A DNA stretch of 8,457 nt, from positions 1 to 8,457 of the forward strand of contig CACYBP010000244.1 in assembly GCA_902772625.1 (NCBI GenBank). The letters run 5' to 3'. This DNA comes from Oscillospiraceae bacterium (GTDB taxonomy: Bacteria; Bacillota; Clostridia; Oscillospirales; QAMX01). The notes below the pieces were generated by a model. It was given only the letters and a program-made list of their open reading frames with translations, did not search any database and was not told the origin of the DNA. Every line of letters starts with the position of its first letter. The stretch's first letter is position 1. The translations under genes were made by a program, and so were the position numbers. Positions 7,305 through 8,457 of the stretch are shown piece by piece.

Positions 7305-8457
7305 CGGGAAAGCCTTCCCAGCCGGGGCGAAAGCCAAAGGATCGCGAAGAGCGACGGCAGCGCCATCAAGGTCACCGCGAGATCGCACAAAGCGTAAAGC
7401 GTCCCGGCGGAAAAGAGCGGGACGAGAAGCGGGAACAGAAGATAGACCGCCCTGTAAGGAAGCTTCGCGCGTCGGCCGAAGGCGGACAGCGCGAAGCTTT
7501 CGCCCGCGTAATACCAGGAGATCAGGGTGGTGTAGACCAGAAGAAAGAGAAATAGCGTGAGAAGAGGAGCGCCGAAGCCCGGGAAAAAACGCCCGAAAAG
7601 CGCGGGAAGCATCTTCGCCGGATCGCTTTCCCCCGCCATGACGCAGAGGATCCCGGTGATCCCGCAGAAGATCACCGTGTCGAAAAAGGGACCGAGCATC
7701 GACACCTCTCCCTGCCGCGCGGGATCCTGAAGCGAGGTCCCCTGGGAAAAGGCGGGCTCGCTTCCCAGACCGCACTCGTTGGAATAGATCCCCTTCCGGA
7801 TCCCCTCCCGGAAGGAGGGGGAGGCGAGGATCCCCCAAAGGCTTCTTCTCTCGAAGGCCGAAGAGAGGATCCGGGAGACGGCGCCGGCCGCCTCCTCCGG
7901 CGCGCGGAAAAGGATCGAAAGGGAAAGCGCCAGGTAGAGAAAAGACACCGCCGCCACGAGAACCGGGGAGAGCGATGCGATCCGGCTTTTTCCGCCCAGA
8001 AGAGCGGGAACGAGGAGACATACCAGAAGAAGCGCCCCGCAGGGCGTCGGAAGGCCGTAAGAGGCGTTCAGAGAAAAAAGCAGCGCCCCGGACGAGGTGA
8101 GATCGGCCATCAGGAGCGACACCGTCACCCCGGAAAGGGAGAAGAAAAGGGCAAGGACCGGAAGGCCCAGGCCGCGGCGGATCACGGCGGCCATGCCCTC
8201 GGACTTTTCTCCGGGGGCCGCATAGAACAGGGCCAGGGCGCTTTCGGCGTAGCGCAGGGCCATCCCCGCGATCCCCGAAAACCACACCCAGAACACGGCG
8301 CCCGGCCCGCCGAAGGCCACCGCCGCCGCGACTCCCGCAAGATTTCCCGGCCCCATCACCGCCCCGAGGGAGAGCAAGAGCGCCCGCCGCGGCGAGAGAG
8401 TCCCCCGGCCGCCCTTCGCGAAAAGCGCGGTGCGGAGGGCGGGGAAAAAACGGCGGA
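7286..8457 (-). CDS. AGCS-family sodium:amino acid symporter, 5'-truncated by window edge
   Basis: This is an integral membrane protein of the alanine/glycine:cation symporter family, expected to import a small amino acid with Na+. The frame stays open to base 8457 (389 residues visible). The apparent start at 8377 is an internal TTG, because upstream codons still encode family sequence ([10 protein letters not shown], then [13 protein letters not shown]). Hallmarks in order: [20 protein letters not shown] (family GTGNIAGVA...GGPGA.FWMW), [12 protein letters not shown] (family SNEAGxGSAP), [27 protein letters not shown] (family GWxYYGE) and [14 protein letters not shown] (family PN instead of PS). 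About eight hydrophobic segments are visible; roughly 55-65 N-terminal residues are probably missing. Several signature positions are altered (GTGN to GPGN, Glu-Ala to Glu-Cys, Pro-Asn to Pro-Ser), marking a divergent member whose substrate may differ. The C-terminus is short and basic. Confidence 0.9.
   Translation of the reverse strand, partial: RRFFPALRTALFAKGGRGTLSPRRALLLSLGAVMGPGNLAGVAAAVAFGGPGAVFWVWFSGIAGMALRYAESALALFYAAPGEKSEGMAAVIRRGLGLPVLALFFSLSGVTVSLLMADLTSSGALLFSLNASYGLPTPCGALLLVCLLVPALLGGKSRIASLSPVLVAAVSFLYLALSLSILFRAPEEAAGAVSRILSSAFERRSLWGILASPSFREGIRKGIYSNECGLGSEPAFSQGTSLQDPARQGEVSMLGPFFDTVIFCGITGILCVMAGESDPAKMLPALFGRFFPGFGAPLLTLFLFLLVYTTLISWYYAGESFALSAFGRRAKLPYRAVYLLFPLLVPLFSAGTLYALCDLAVTLMALPSLFAILWLSPRLGRLSRQRLRR

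Noticed and set aside
6501..8285. A 594-codon open frame on the minus strand over the dehydrogenase and transporter.
   Set aside because: It runs across two well-supported genes, is very Arg/Pro/Gly rich, and lies in a different frame from the motif-bearing AGCS frame.

Overview
The window is a densely coding stretch of a GC-rich bacterial chromosome. It most likely comes from a high-GC member of the Clostridia (Bacillota). This rests on an AraC-type response regulator next to a YesM-type histidine kinase, a pairing typical of Bacillota, on strong GGAGG-type ribosome binding sites, and on an EF-P with a PGKG loop lysine at position 32 as in Bacillus. No ribosomal RNA, tRNA, CRISPR array or mobile element was seen, and the genus cannot be fixed from this sequence alone.

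Layout. (1) Positions 1-3466: the 3' part of an AraC/YesN-like response regulator, then, 10 bp later, a 956-residue YesM-family sensor kinase with two successive extracytoplasmic sensor regions. Together they form a two-component system; the target operon is not in view. (2) Positions 3467-3626: a 160-bp intergenic region with a very good sigma-A promoter (TTGAAA, 17 bp, extended -10 TATACT), an inverted repeat over the -35 box, and a roughly 94-nt leader. (3) Positions 3627-5090: a membrane-anchored protein of the DUF4340 type, built from what look like three related beta-rich units. (4) Positions 5148-5711: efp (elongation factor P), closed by a clear intrinsic terminator at 5727-5764. (5) Positions 5813-7304: rsmE (16S rRNA m3U1498 methyltransferase), closely followed by a short-chain dehydrogenase/reductase whose ribosome binding site begins in the rsmE stop codon. 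(6) Positions 7286-8457, minus strand: the larger part of a sodium:amino acid symporter of the AGCS family. It converges on the dehydrogenase and overlaps its end by 19 bp; its 5' end lies outside the window.

How they work together. The first two genes are a signalling unit. efp and rsmE both serve the ribosome: one relieves stalling at proline stretches, the other modifies the decoding region of 16S rRNA. The dehydrogenase is probably co-transcribed with rsmE but looks metabolically unrelated. The DUF4340 protein stands alone, without the ABC-transporter genes that usually accompany this family.

No convincing new multi-gene system was found. The most unusual items are the doubled sensor module of the kinase, the solitary three-unit DUF4340 protein, and the paired palindromes between efp and rsmE. 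All domain and family calls were made by reading motifs by eye, with no database search.
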